Source: Akkermansiaceae bacterium
Lineage (GTDB): Bacteria; Verrucomicrobiota; Verrucomicrobiia; Verrucomicrobiales; Akkermansiaceae
NCBI GenBank assembly: GCA_015062005.1
Contig: SUVL01000001.1
Coordinates: 95,832 to 159,831 of the forward strand
Reading direction: 5' to 3'
DNA: 64,000 nucleotides
Shown piece by piece: positions 51,834-60,377 of this stretch (positions within the stretch are counted from its first letter, which is position 1; every line of letters begins with the position of its first letter). A program made the translations under genes and the position numbers. A model generated the notes under the pieces. It did not search any database. It was not told the origin of the DNA and saw nothing but the letters and a program-made list of their open reading frames with translations.

Positions 51834-52414
51834 GAGCAACAATCCGCCGTATCCAGCAACACCTGGGAGTGGAGCAGGATGGCTGCATCGGTCCTGTCAC
51901 CCTTCGCGCCATCTCCGCTGCGCTGGGAATCCAGGAAATCCCCACCTGGCCCACCCAGGCAGAAGTGCGCCGGGGGAGCAGCATCTTCGGAGCCCCCGGG
52001 CAGGAAGAAGTGCTGGTGAGCATCATTCCTGCTTACCAGCTGTATTATGAAGGGCAGCCCGTGCGCAGTATCCGCGTACACCGGCTCATTGCGCCCCATG
52101 TAAAAACAGCCTTGGAGGAAGTGCTGCTGCACTACGGAGCCGCAGAAATCAAGCGGCTGGGGTTCGACCAGTATGGCGGCAGCTACAATTTCCGCCCCAC
52201 CGCCACCGGCAGGAACCTCTCCATGCACGCCTGGGGAATCGCCCTCGACTTTGCCCCTGCGGCGAATGCCTATGCCTTCAAATCCCCCCGGGCCACCCTC
52301 TCCCACCCGGATTGCGAAGCGTGGTGGCGCATTTGGGAATCACACGGGGCCGTCTCCCTGGGGCGAGAACGGAATTACGACTGGATGCACCTGCAATTCG
52401 CAAAGCTCCAGTAG
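51830..52414 (+). CDS. M15-family peptidoglycan peptidase, endolysin-like
   Basis: The 194-aa protein has an N-terminal peptidoglycan-binding-like helix region (QQHLGVEQDGCIGPVTLRAI) and a C-terminal M15C D-alanyl-D-alanine peptidase domain. Zinc ligands are in SMHAWGIALDFAP (His and Asp, spacing H-x6-D) and YDWMHLQF (His). No signal peptide is present, so export would depend on a holin. This pair looks like a domesticated phage lysis cassette; no other phage gene is in the window. Confidence 0.8.
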   Translation: MRATIRRIQQHLGVEQDGCIGPVTLRAISAALGIQEIPTWPTQAEVRRGSSIFGAPGQEEVLVSIIPAYQLYYEGQPVRSIRVHRLIAPHVKTALEEVLLHYGAAEIKRLGFDQYGGSYNFRPTATGRNLSMHAWGIALDFAPAANAYAFKSPRATLSHPDCEAWWRIWESHGAVSLGRERNYDWMHLQFAKLQ

Positions 52415-52431
52415 CGGTATATGGGAGAAAG

Positions 52432-52457
52432 AACCCCCGGCCGAAGCGACCGGGGGC
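52432..52457. terminator. Terminator between endolysin-like gene and phosphate transporter
   Basis: Stem CCCCCGG / CCGGGGG around CCGAAGCGA; the minus-strand side is followed by TTCTTTCT. It separates convergent genes. Confidence 0.6.
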
Positions 52458-52485
52458 TCACTGTCACACACTGGGGAAAAGTGCA

Positions 52486-54711
52486 TCAGACGTGCAGGCG
52501 GAATAGTTCAGCCTGTTCACGCAGCAGGGCGAATGAGTGGCGCACCATGGCGCGGGTTTCATTCAGCAGATTGAGGTAGAGGATGCCGTTGCGCATATCA
52601 ACCACGTCCTCTTCCGCGCGGATAAGGTGGTGGCGGATGCACTGGGCAAATTCTGCCGTCAGGTCGCCAGACTGCTCCATCATCTGCTCGATGCCGGCTC
52701 CGGCATCACTCTGGAGCTTGATGCTCAGCCCCGGGAAGCAGGCGGATATACGGTCACTCATGGAGAGGAGGTCACGCCCCTGCTCAGCGGTCAGGCCCAC
52801 GTGATTGTTATCAATGTGCTTGTAACTGGCCTTCACCAGGGAGAGCAGGCAACCGGCCACATTCAGGCTGCTTTCGTGCAGGCGCATCACCATCTGGCCG
52901 CGGTCGTACAGGCGGGCCGGCAAGCTCTGCAAGCAGGGCAGGATCTGGTCTTCCTTCACGGCCTCCAGCGTGCGGTTCAGCTCGCGGGCCTTCTTGCGCA
53001 GGCGCTTAAGGGCGCTGTAATCCTCCGCAAGCAGGGCCTTCACCGTGGCGCGATAGATGCCATAGGCACGCCCCAGGCGATCCACCGAGGCCTCGCCCAG
53101 CTCACGCAGCACAGTGGGGGAATCCAGGTTCAGTTCCGGCAGGGATTCGGCAGTCTTGCGGCGGTGCAGGTAAGCAGACTTCACCAGGATACCACCGGCA
53201 AGGAGCAGCATGGCTGCAATGCCCCAAATGCCGCCGGCCATCATCACCGAGGCCGTGATACCCGCTGCCACAAAGGCTGTCAGGCCCGTCATGAACCAAC
53301 CGCCGATAACCACCATCACACCCGTGATGCGGTACACTGCGCTGTCGCGCCCCCAGGCGCGGTCCGCCAGGGAGGAACCCATGGCCACCATGAAGGTCAC
53401 ATAAGTGGTGGAAAGCGGCAGTTTCAGCGAGGTGGCCAGCGAAATCAGCAGTGCGGAAACCGTCAGGTTCACCGAGGCTCGAACCATGTCAAAGGCTGTG
53501 CCGTCGTCCTCCGTAAGCTCAAGCGGCTGGAAGCGCTTGCCCACGAAGCGGGCCACCGGTTCCGGGGTGATGCGGGTCACCAGGCGGGCTACATTCAGCG
53601 TCCAGCGCACGGCGGCGCGGGCGGGCAGGCAGGAGCCGAATCGCTCCTTGGTCACGGCATTGCTGCGGGCCAGCTTCACCTCGGTCTCCGTCACGGTGCG
53701 GGCCTTCTTCGAGAAGATGAGTGCCAGCACCATCACACCACCGGCAGCAAGCAGGTACCAGATATTCGCCTGCACCGGGTCAGCCAGGGAACCCATACGC
53801 AGGGACTCCAGGCTACCACCGGCCGCCACATGGGCGCTTGCGATGTGGTAGGAGGACTCCGCCGCCATGAACACGCCGATGAAGTTCACCAGGTCATTGC
53901 CGGCAAAGGCCAGGGCCAGCGCGCAGGTACCGGCCAGCACCGTGATGCGCAGGGTATTCACCCGCAGGATGTACTGCAGGATGAAGGATATGATGAACCA
54001 GAACACCAGCGTGCCCAGCACCACTACGGAGATATTGCTGTTCAGCCATGCCAGCATCTCAGGGGTGACGACAGAGCTGTGCTTCAGCCCCTTGAATACG
54101 GCGAAGTAGCTGATAGCGGTGAGCGAGACAGCGCACCACAGCGAGCCGATATACTTATAAGCCTTCTGGTAGCGGAAGCTGAACAGCAGGCGGGAGAACC
54201 ACATCACCACGCAGCCGCAGGTGAACGCCACCGCCACCGAGCAGAAGATACCCGAGATGATGGTGAGGGACTTCGAGCTGTTGATGTAGGCGCCGAGCTC
54301 CGGGGAGAATCCGGCCTCATGCATGCTGAACAAGGCCACAGCCACTGCTGCACCCAGCAACTCGAACACCAGCGATACCGTGGTCGAGGTCGGCAGCCCG
54401 AAGGTGTTGAAGATATCCAGCAGAATCACGTCCGTGAGCATCACGGCCAGGAAAAGAATCATCACCCCATGGAAACTGAACTGCGCCGGCATAAACACGC
54501 CACTGCGGGCAATTTCCATCATGCCGCCGGAAAGGGAGGCGCCCAGCACGATACCCAGGGCTGCCACCCCCAGCACCACACTGCGCCGCGCTGCATTGCA
54601 GCCCACTGCCGAGTTCAGGAAGTTGGCCGCGTCGTTCGACACGCCCACCACCAGGTCAAACACCGCCAGCAAGAGCAGAATGCCCAATATTGCGATATAC
54701 ATTTCGTTCAT
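52486..54711 (-). CDS. PiT-family inorganic phosphate transporter with PhoU/DUF47-like C-terminus
   Basis: The 741-aa protein has PiT signatures: GVSNDAANFLNSAVG near the start and FAGNDLVNFIGVFMA in the second half, with GLPTSTTVSL and KLPLSTTYVTFMV. About 10-12 membrane spans precede residue 540. The C-terminal about 200 residues are helical and cytoplasmic, with charged coiled-coil repeats like PhoU/DUF47 proteins, often a separate gene in other bacteria (inference). It imports phosphate with H+ or Na+. ATG 54711. Confidence 0.9.
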   Translation of the reverse strand: MNEMYIAILGILLLLAVFDLVVGVSNDAANFLNSAVGCNAARRSVVLGVAALGIVLGASLSGGMMEIARSGVFMPAQFSFHGVMILFLAVMLTDVILLDIFNTFGLPTSTTVSLVFELLGAAVAVALFSMHEAGFSPELGAYINSSKSLTIISGIFCSVAVAFTCGCVVMWFSRLLFSFRYQKAYKYIGSLWCAVSLTAISYFAVFKGLKHSSVVTPEMLAWLNSNISVVVLGTLVFWFIISFILQYILRVNTLRITVLAGTCALALAFAGNDLVNFIGVFMAAESSYHIASAHVAAGGSLESLRMGSLADPVQANIWYLLAAGGVMVLALIFSKKARTVTETEVKLARSNAVTKERFGSCLPARAAVRWTLNVARLVTRITPEPVARFVGKRFQPLELTEDDGTAFDMVRASVNLTVSALLISLATSLKLPLSTTYVTFMVAMGSSLADRAWGRDSAVYRITGVMVVIGGWFMTGLTAFVAAGITASVMMAGGIWGIAAMLLLAGGILVKSAYLHRRKTAESLPELNLDSPTVLRELGEASVDRLGRAYGIYRATVKALLAEDYSALKRLRKKARELNRTLEAVKEDQILPCLQSLPARLYDRGQMVMRLHESSLNVAGCLLSLVKASYKHIDNNHVGLTAEQGRDLLSMSDRISACFPGLSIKLQSDAGAGIEQMMEQSGDLTAEFAQCIRHHLIRAEEDVVDMRNGILYLNLLNETRAMVRHSFALLREQAELFRLHV

Positions 54712-54768
54712 ACGCCCCTACTCTACCATAAAGGCGCATGCCCACGCACGCTTTCTAGCGTGAAGAGT

Positions 54769-54793
54769 CCGCCACATGGTATGTGGCGGTTTT
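54769..54793. other. GC hairpin between pit and pth
   Basis: Perfect CCGCCACAT / ATGTGGCGG stem with 3-nt loop, T4 on the plus side. No plus-strand gene ends there, so it may be an attenuator or a spacer hairpin between two minus-strand genes. Confidence 0.5.
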
Positions 54794-54825
54794 GCCACAA
54801 AGAAAAAAGAGGCCCAAACCGGGGA

Positions 54826-55488
54826 TTACCCCTCTTCCCCGGCAGCAGGCGGCTGAGGCTCCGCTTCTGTTGCAGGCGTAACGGTCTGCGGTCCGGGCTT
54901 CTTGCGGGGCTTCTTTTCCTTCTTCACATTGAACTTATTGGCCGCGGCCTGGAATCCTTCCTGGAGCATGAGTACGGTGGCCTCCTCTGCCCTGGCCAGG
55001 CATTCCTCCAGCAGCGGGCGTTCATCCGGCGCAAATTTGCCGAGCACATGGCCCACCATCTCCTTCTGCCCCGGGGCACCGATGCCCACACGCAGGCGGG
55101 GGAATTTCTCGCCTCCCAGGTGAGCAATGAGGGATTTCATGCCATTGTGCCCGCCGGCGGAGCCCCCTGCCCTCAGGCGCATGGTGCCCACGGGGAAGGA
55201 AATATCATCGTAAATGACCAGCACCTGCGCCGGGTCAAACTTGTAATAGCGCATGATGGGGCCCACGCATTCACCACTGCAGTTCATGAAGGTCTGAGGC
55301 TTGATGAGCAGCACCCCCGGCCCGGCGGCCAGCTCGCCTTTGCGCGCCTTATCGGACTTCCATTCGGCTCCGAAGCGGCGCGCCAGGCGGTCCAGCACCA
55401 TGAAACCCACGTTGTGGCGGGTTTCGGCATAGTCACGCCCCGGGTTACCCAGGCCCACGATAATGCGAATTGGAAGTTCGGAAGACAT
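54826..55488 (-). CDS. pth: Peptidyl-tRNA hydrolase with C-terminal tail
   Basis: Pth frees tRNA from dropped-off peptidyl-tRNA. The 220-aa protein has IIVGLGNPGRDYAETRHNVGF (catalytic His in RHNVGF), LIKPQTFMNCSGE, DDISFPVGTMRLRAGGSAGG and HNGMKSLIAHLGG. It is about 30 residues longer than usual: the C-terminus ends in a Lys/Pro/Glu-rich tail (KKEKKPRKKPGPQTV). This tail starts after the normal end. It lies in the same orientation as leuA, about 55 nt from its stop. Confidence 0.95.
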   Translation of the reverse strand: MSSELPIRIIVGLGNPGRDYAETRHNVGFMVLDRLARRFGAEWKSDKARKGELAAGPGVLLIKPQTFMNCSGECVGPIMRYYKFDPAQVLVIYDDISFPVGTMRLRAGGSAGGHNGMKSLIAHLGGEKFPRLRVGIGAPGQKEMVGHVLGKFAPDERPLLEECLARAEEATVLMLQEGFQAAANKFNVKKEKKPRKKPGPQTVTPATEAEPQPPAAGEEG

Positions 55489-55514
55489 TGTCCATTAATC
55501 GACGACCGGCACCT

Positions 55515-55551
55515 TTCAATTGTCAATCGTCAATAGTCAATTGTCAATTTC
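55515..55551. repeat. AT-rich tandem CAATTGTC/TCAATCG units
   Basis: A run of CAATTGTCAATCGTCAATAG, then TCAATTGTCAATTT, occurs between pth and leuA and includes the leuA stop codon (55544-55546). The same motif family (TTGACGATTTACGATTGATA, AATTGACAATT) lies inside repeat family 2 near 60.0 and 63.5 kb. Confidence 0.7.
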
Positions 55552-57106
55552 CTTGCGCTTGTACGGCCAGGGCCTCCAGCGAGATGTTGCGGTTCACGGC
55601 GTTCAGGTAGGCGCGGGCAGAGGCTTCAATCACGTCCGTGGCGGCGCCCTTGCCGGAAACCGGCTTGCACTCGCAGGTACCGAACTGCACCTTCACCGTC
55701 ACCTCACCCAGAGCATCCTGACCGATGGAAGTGGCACGCACGTTGTAATCCACCAGGGCGCCCTTGCTCTTAGTGATGCGGTCAATGGCCTTGAAGCAGG
55801 CATTCACCGGGCCGTTGCCGATGGCGCAGTCCATGTAGAGCTTGCCGTCCTTCTCCAGCTGCACGGTGGCAGTCGGGCGGGCGGCGGAGCCGGCCACGAA
55901 CTGGATGTCCACCATCTTCCAGGTGCCGTCGCAGGTATCCAGTGAATCGTTCACCAGGGAGGCAAGGTCGTCATCGTACACAAACTTCTTGCTGTCGCCC
56001 ACCTTCTTGAAACGCTCGAACACGTGGGAGATTTCCGCATCGGAAAGGTTGTAGCCAAGTTTCTCCAGACGGGCCTTCACCGCAGCGCGGCCGGAGTGCT
56101 TGGTGAGCGGGAGTTCCGTCTCGCCCCAGCCCACTTCAGCAGGGTCGATTACCTCGTAGGTCTCGCGCTTGGCCAGAATACCATGCTGGTGAATGCCGGA
56201 GCTGTGGGCAAAGGCATTTTCACCCACGATGGCCTTGGAACGCTGCACAGCCAGACCGCTCATGCTGGCCACCACGCGGCTGGTCTTCACGATTTCGCGG
56301 GTCTCCAGGTTGTGCGGCTTCTCCCCGGCTGCAAAGCCGAAAGCCTCCGGACGTGTGGAAAGGGCCATGGCCACCTCCTCGATAGCCGCGTTGCCAGCGC
56401 GCTCACCGATACCGTTGATGGTGCCTTCCACCTGGCGGGCGCCGGCGGTTACAGCAGCCAGCGAGTTAGCCACAGCCAGGCCGATATCGTTGTGGCAGTG
56501 TACGGAGATGACCGCCTTGTCGATGTTCTTCACATGCTTGACCACGTAATCAATCATGTCGATGTATTCCTGCGGCGTGGTGAAGCCCACGGTATCCGGC
56601 AGGTTCACCGTGGTGGCGCCGGCCTCGATGACGGCCTCCACCACCTGGGCAAGGTAGTCATGCTCGGTGCGGCTGGCATCCTCAGCGGAGAATTCCACAT
56701 CATTCACCAGGCTCCTGGCCAGTTTCACGCCGGTCACCGCCATCTCGATGATTTCCTCCTTGCTCTTCTTGAGCTTGAACTCGCGGTGCAGCGGGCTGGT
56801 GGCCAGGAAAGTGTGGATGCGGCCACGCTCCCCGGCAGGAGCCACGGCAGCGGCTGCGCGGCGGATATCGTTCTCCACGCAGCGGGCCAGACCGGCTATG
56901 CGGCACTTCTTCACCGTGTTGGCAATGGTGAACACGGCCTCAAAGTCGCCATCCGAAATGCAGGGGAACCCTGCCTCGATGATATCCACGCCTAGCTTTT
57001 CGAGCTGACGCGCTACCTCCAGCTTCTGCCGGAGATTCATGGAAGCTCCCGGGCACTGCTCACCATCGCGGAGCGTGGTGTCGAAGAATAATACTTTGTC
57101 GCTCAT
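55544..57106 (-). CDS. leuA: 2-isopropylmalate synthase
   Basis: LeuA condenses acetyl-CoA and 2-oxoisovalerate, the first step of leucine synthesis. The 520-aa protein has VLFFDTTLRDGEQCPGASM, VHCHNDIGLAVANSLAA with both metal His, GERAGNAAIEEV, then the LeuA regulatory domain (about 375-520). ATG 57106 is the sensible start (MSDKVLFFDTTLRDG). Citramalate synthase is unlikely given length and motifs. The last codons overlap the AT-rich tandem repeat. Confidence 0.95.
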   Translation of the reverse strand: MSDKVLFFDTTLRDGEQCPGASMNLRQKLEVARQLEKLGVDIIEAGFPCISDGDFEAVFTIANTVKKCRIAGLARCVENDIRRAAAAVAPAGERGRIHTFLATSPLHREFKLKKSKEEIIEMAVTGVKLARSLVNDVEFSAEDASRTEHDYLAQVVEAVIEAGATTVNLPDTVGFTTPQEYIDMIDYVVKHVKNIDKAVISVHCHNDIGLAVANSLAAVTAGARQVEGTINGIGERAGNAAIEEVAMALSTRPEAFGFAAGEKPHNLETREIVKTSRVVASMSGLAVQRSKAIVGENAFAHSSGIHQHGILAKRETYEVIDPAEVGWGETELPLTKHSGRAAVKARLEKLGYNLSDAEISHVFERFKKVGDSKKFVYDDDLASLVNDSLDTCDGTWKMVDIQFVAGSAARPTATVQLEKDGKLYMDCAIGNGPVNACFKAIDRITKSKGALVDYNVRATSIGQDALGEVTVKVQFGTCECKPVSGKGAATDVIEASARAYLNAVNRNISLEALAVQAQGN

Positions 57107-57140
57107 ACCAGACGTTTCTATTGTTTGTTTCGGAAAACTC

Positions 57141-57168
57141 ACTATACATAAACTCCGCACAAAAGCAA
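57141..57168 (-). promoter_or_regulatory. Promoter of leuA
   Basis: Minus strand TTGCTT (57163-57168), 16-nt spacer, TATAGT (57141-57146). I see no leader peptide rich in Leu. Confidence 0.65.
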
Positions 57169-57292
57169 GCCGATTATGCGGCATAATTTAGAATTATTCC
57201 AGTTTAAGCCGATTCAATCCCATGAATCCGCCTGCTCACACGCAAAATTCAGGATTGAGCTGAGGATTCCCCCAAAAACCGAATGCTTAATA

Positions 57293-57979
57293 TCAGCGAT
57301 TAAGAACAGCAACCTGCGTATCAGGAGCTGCTGCTTTTGGCGGGATAGCCCACGTGAGCTCATGGCGGCCAGGCTCCAGGCGGTAGAGAGCGAGAGCATT
57401 GAAATCCTGCCCTTTGCCCCCGCCGGCATGCACCAGGGTAGTTCCCTGCCGGCCCTGGGTGATGAGCTGGGAGCCCTCATAATCTTTCAACGTAAGGAGC
57501 ACAGCATAAATACCGCGCTGCGGAGCCTCCAGAACCAGGCTGGTGGAGAAGCCGGTTTCGGCGTTCGGCCTGCGCCAGCGGAGAGGATAATTCTGCGGAT
57601 AGCGCTGGGCATGGTGGAGGCCAGGGGTGGCAGGGCGGTAGCAGCGGCGGATTTCGCGCTCACGCCAGGCCTTGCGAATCACACCGATGGTCACGAAAAT
57701 CTGCACCAGGAAGCCGCAGCTCAGCCAGCTGTAGATGGCCAGGGCAGAGGCAGGCTCGCTCCCCCAGAACAAGATACCTACCAGCACCGCGCAGAACGCC
57801 AGAGTAATCCCCATGCCCACCTTGTACCCGAACACCATGCCGGGGAACAACAGGAAGAGGATGAGGTAGCGCAGGAAGAACTTGATATTCAGCGGGGTGC
57901 TCTGCAGCAAATTGCGGCGCAGCACCTGCTCACTGAGCTTCAAGAGTTGCTCCTGCGTGGTATGGATATCTATCTTCAC
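57293..57979 (-). CDS. Hypothetical membrane protein, 228 aa
   Basis: The start overlaps the speA stop by 4 nt. About three hydrophobic segments lie at residues 34-55, 57-75 and 83-105 (FLRYLILFLLFPGMVFGY; ITLAFCAVLVGILFWG; SWLSCGFLVQIFVTIGV), followed by a soluble beta-rich domain (about 135-228) with TSLVLEAPQRGIYAVLLTL. I do not recognise a family. Context suggests nothing about polyamines; it is probably a fortuitous operon member. Confidence 0.6.
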   Translation of the reverse strand: MKIDIHTTQEQLLKLSEQVLRRNLLQSTPLNIKFFLRYLILFLLFPGMVFGYKVGMGITLAFCAVLVGILFWGSEPASALAIYSWLSCGFLVQIFVTIGVIRKAWREREIRRCYRPATPGLHHAQRYPQNYPLRWRRPNAETGFSTSLVLEAPQRGIYAVLLTLKDYEGSQLITQGRQGTTLVHAGGGKGQDFNALALYRLEPGRHELTWAIPPKAAAPDTQVAVLNR

Positions 57980-59913
57980 AGCTCGTAGTATGTATACCCG
58001 CTCAACCCGTTGCGGTAGGCCTCCAGGGCATCGCGGCGCTGGCGGGGGGTGATGAGGCCGTGTTCCACGCCACGCTCGGCGAGGGCACGGAACTTGCTCA
58101 CCAGGTCCTTGGCATCGTATTTCACATAGGAGAGCACATCGGCCACGCTGTCACCCTCTTCCTCGTGGGTGAAGACGGGGCGTCCGTTTTCCAGGTGTAC
58201 GCTCACCACGTTCGTATCGCCCAGCAGGTTGTGCAGGTCGCCCAGCGTTTCCTGGTAGGCGCCGACCATGAAGATGGCTACGTAGTAATTTTCCTTGGGA
58301 TCCACCTCGTGCAGCGGGAGGGATTTGGCCACGTCCTCGCGGTCGATGAAGTGGTCCACCTTGCCATCGCAGTCGCAGGTGATATCGACCAGCACGGTGC
58401 GCTGGGTGGGGCGCTCGTCCAGGCGCTGGATGGGCATGACCGGGAAGAGCTGGTCAATGGCCCAGGAATCCGGCAGGCTCTGGAACACGGAGAAATTCGA
58501 GTAGTAGTAGTCCACCATGTTGTCGGAGACTTCCTTGAGGTCCTCGGGGATCTCGCTCATCTCGCCGATGCGGCGGGAGATGAGGCCCATGATGTGCCAG
58601 TAGATGGCTTCGCCCACGCCGCGCTCGCGCAGGGTGGCATTGCCGTGGTAGAACATGGCACGGAGCTGGTCGCGGTAGTAGATGGCATCGTTGTAGCACT
58701 CCTGGATATTCTTGCGTGTGAGCATGCGGTGCGTCTCATCCAGCGCCAGCAGGATATCGTTCGCATTCTCCGGCAGGGCAGGCGGCTGAGCCTCGCTGCC
58801 GGGGGCGCTGGTCACATCCAGCACATTGAACACCAGCACCGCGTGATAGGCCGAAACCGCGCGGCCGGATTCGGTCACCAGCGTGGGGTGCTCCACCCCG
58901 TGCTTGGTACACAGGTCACCCACTACTTCCACAATGTCACGGGCGTACTCCTCAATGGAGTAGTTACAGGACGAATGGAAATTGGTCTTGGAGCCATCGT
59001 AGTCCACCGCCAGGCCGCCACCCATATCGAGCGTGCCCATGGGGGCGCCCTCCTTCACGAGGTCGATATAGATGCGGCAGGCCTCCGTGAGGCCACCGCG
59101 AATCACAGTCACGTTGGAAATCTGGCTACCCTGGTGGTAGTGTAGCGCCTTGAGGCAATGCAGCTTGCCGGCGGCTTTCAGCGTATCCACCACCTCGATG
59201 ACCTGGGCCGCATTCAGACCGAACACGGACTTATCACCGGCAGACTCGCTCCAGTGACCGGAGCCCTTGGACGCCAGGCGCACGCGTACACCCAGGTTCG
59301 GCTCCACGCCCAGAGCCTCGGCGCGGCGCAGGATGGCGGGCAACTCATTGGGCATCTCCAGGATCAGGCAGATTTTCATGCCCATGCGCATGCCCATAAG
59401 CGCGAGGTCAATGAACTCATCGTCCTTGTAACCGTTGCACATGAGGAAGGATTCCGCATCGCGCATATAGGCCATGGCGGCGATGAGCTCCGGTTTGGAA
59501 CCGGCCTCCAGCCCGTAGTGGTACTTCTGGCCGTGAGCCACCACTTCCTCCACCACCATGCGCTGCTGGTTCACCTTGATGGGGTACACCCCGCGGTACT
59601 TGCCGGTGTAGCCGGCGGCCTTGATAGCTTTGGAAAAGCTCTTGTTGAGCTCATCAATGCGGGCGTGCAGCAGGTCGCGGAAACGCAGCAGCACCGGTAC
59701 ATTCGTGCCGCGTTCCTCCAGCCCCTTCATGATTTCCGGCAGGCTCACCTCCTTGGTGTTGCCATCCGTATCCACCAGATGCACATTCACCTCGCCCGCT
59801 CGGGAAACGCTGAAGTAGTCATTACTCCAGTCCCCGACACCGTACAGTTCGGCAGAATCGGCGGCTGTCCAGTTACGGACCTTGCGTTTGATGGATTTCT
59901 TGCGTGCGGGCAT
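57976..59913 (-). CDS. speA: Biosynthetic arginine decarboxylase
   Basis: SpeA converts arginine to agmatine, the first step of the agmatine route to putrescine. The 645-aa protein carries GVYPIKVNQQRMVVEEV with the PLP-binding Lys, LDMGGGLAVDYDGS, and TLVTESGRAVSAYHAVLVF, with the acidic-enzyme fold of PLP group IV decarboxylases. ATG 59913 gives MPARKKSIKRKVRNW, a basic N-terminus; no signal peptide. The amidase AguB at 42.8 kb supplies a later step. Confidence 0.95.
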   Translation of the reverse strand: MPARKKSIKRKVRNWTAADSAELYGVGDWSNDYFSVSRAGEVNVHLVDTDGNTKEVSLPEIMKGLEERGTNVPVLLRFRDLLHARIDELNKSFSKAIKAAGYTGKYRGVYPIKVNQQRMVVEEVVAHGQKYHYGLEAGSKPELIAAMAYMRDAESFLMCNGYKDDEFIDLALMGMRMGMKICLILEMPNELPAILRRAEALGVEPNLGVRVRLASKGSGHWSESAGDKSVFGLNAAQVIEVVDTLKAAGKLHCLKALHYHQGSQISNVTVIRGGLTEACRIYIDLVKEGAPMGTLDMGGGLAVDYDGSKTNFHSSCNYSIEEYARDIVEVVGDLCTKHGVEHPTLVTESGRAVSAYHAVLVFNVLDVTSAPGSEAQPPALPENANDILLALDETHRMLTRKNIQECYNDAIYYRDQLRAMFYHGNATLRERGVGEAIYWHIMGLISRRIGEMSEIPEDLKEVSDNMVDYYYSNFSVFQSLPDSWAIDQLFPVMPIQRLDERPTQRTVLVDITCDCDGKVDHFIDREDVAKSLPLHEVDPKENYYVAIFMVGAYQETLGDLHNLLGDTNVVSVHLENGRPVFTHEEEGDSVADVLSYVKYDAKDLVSKFRALAERGVEHGLITPRQRRDALEAYRNGLSGYTYYEL

Positions 59914-59942
59914 GGTGCTGATTAACTTGTGTATGTCCGCGC

Positions 59943-59971
59943 GTTATATACTACCCGGCTCCGCTTGTCAA
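59943..59971 (-). promoter_or_regulatory. Promoter of speA
   Basis: Minus strand TTGACA (59966-59971), 17-nt spacer, TATAAC (59943-59948). Confidence 0.75.
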
Positions 59972-60007
59972 TCCGTATCTTCAATGTGGGCATACATTAA
60001 CACACGC

Positions 60008-60209
60008 ATCCCAAAGATTTGGGACACGTGGATTTACGATTTACGATTGACAATTTAAAAGTTAGCGGATTTCGTCGATTGCCTCAAGAATGAAAACATA
60101 CTGCCTATGGTGAAGTTTGTGATACCCCTTACGCCTTTTTTCCCTACTTCGTACTCAATATGGGCAGGAAACGGCTCTTTCTCTTCCATCTTTCGGACAC
60201 ATGTGATAC
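60008..60209. repeat. Family-2 element, first copy
   Basis: This about 202-bp element is bounded by similar ends in direct orientation: left GATTTGGGACACGTGG (60016-60031), right CATCTTTCGGACACATGTG (60187-60205). Shared core blocks with the second copy include TTAAAAGTTAGCGG, GAAGTTTGTGATACCCC, CGTACTCAATATGG and ACGGCTCTTT. No ORF of note. It fills the speA-mpl intergenic region. Confidence 0.8.
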
Positions 60210-60377
60210 CTTAAGCACGCACTTTTAAGCAATTTCCGTGCCGGAGGGAAACCGTTGCCGCCTTCCCCGTTTTTTCCGCGCAGGAGGACATTCGGATATC
60301 ATGCCCTAAAAAATACTTGCATTACCAGAGCGTCTGATATAACCTCTTCTGCACTTCTACGCACTGTCAGGAACTAT

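Noticed and set aside
52537..55536. A 999-codon frame on the plus strand across the phosphate transporter and pth
   Set aside because: His/Gln-rich antisense of two well-supported minus-strand genes; no start signal or motif.
60317..60343. TTGCAT...TATAAC promoter for mpl
   Set aside because: The spacer is 15 nt and no better -35 is evident; not listed as a feature.
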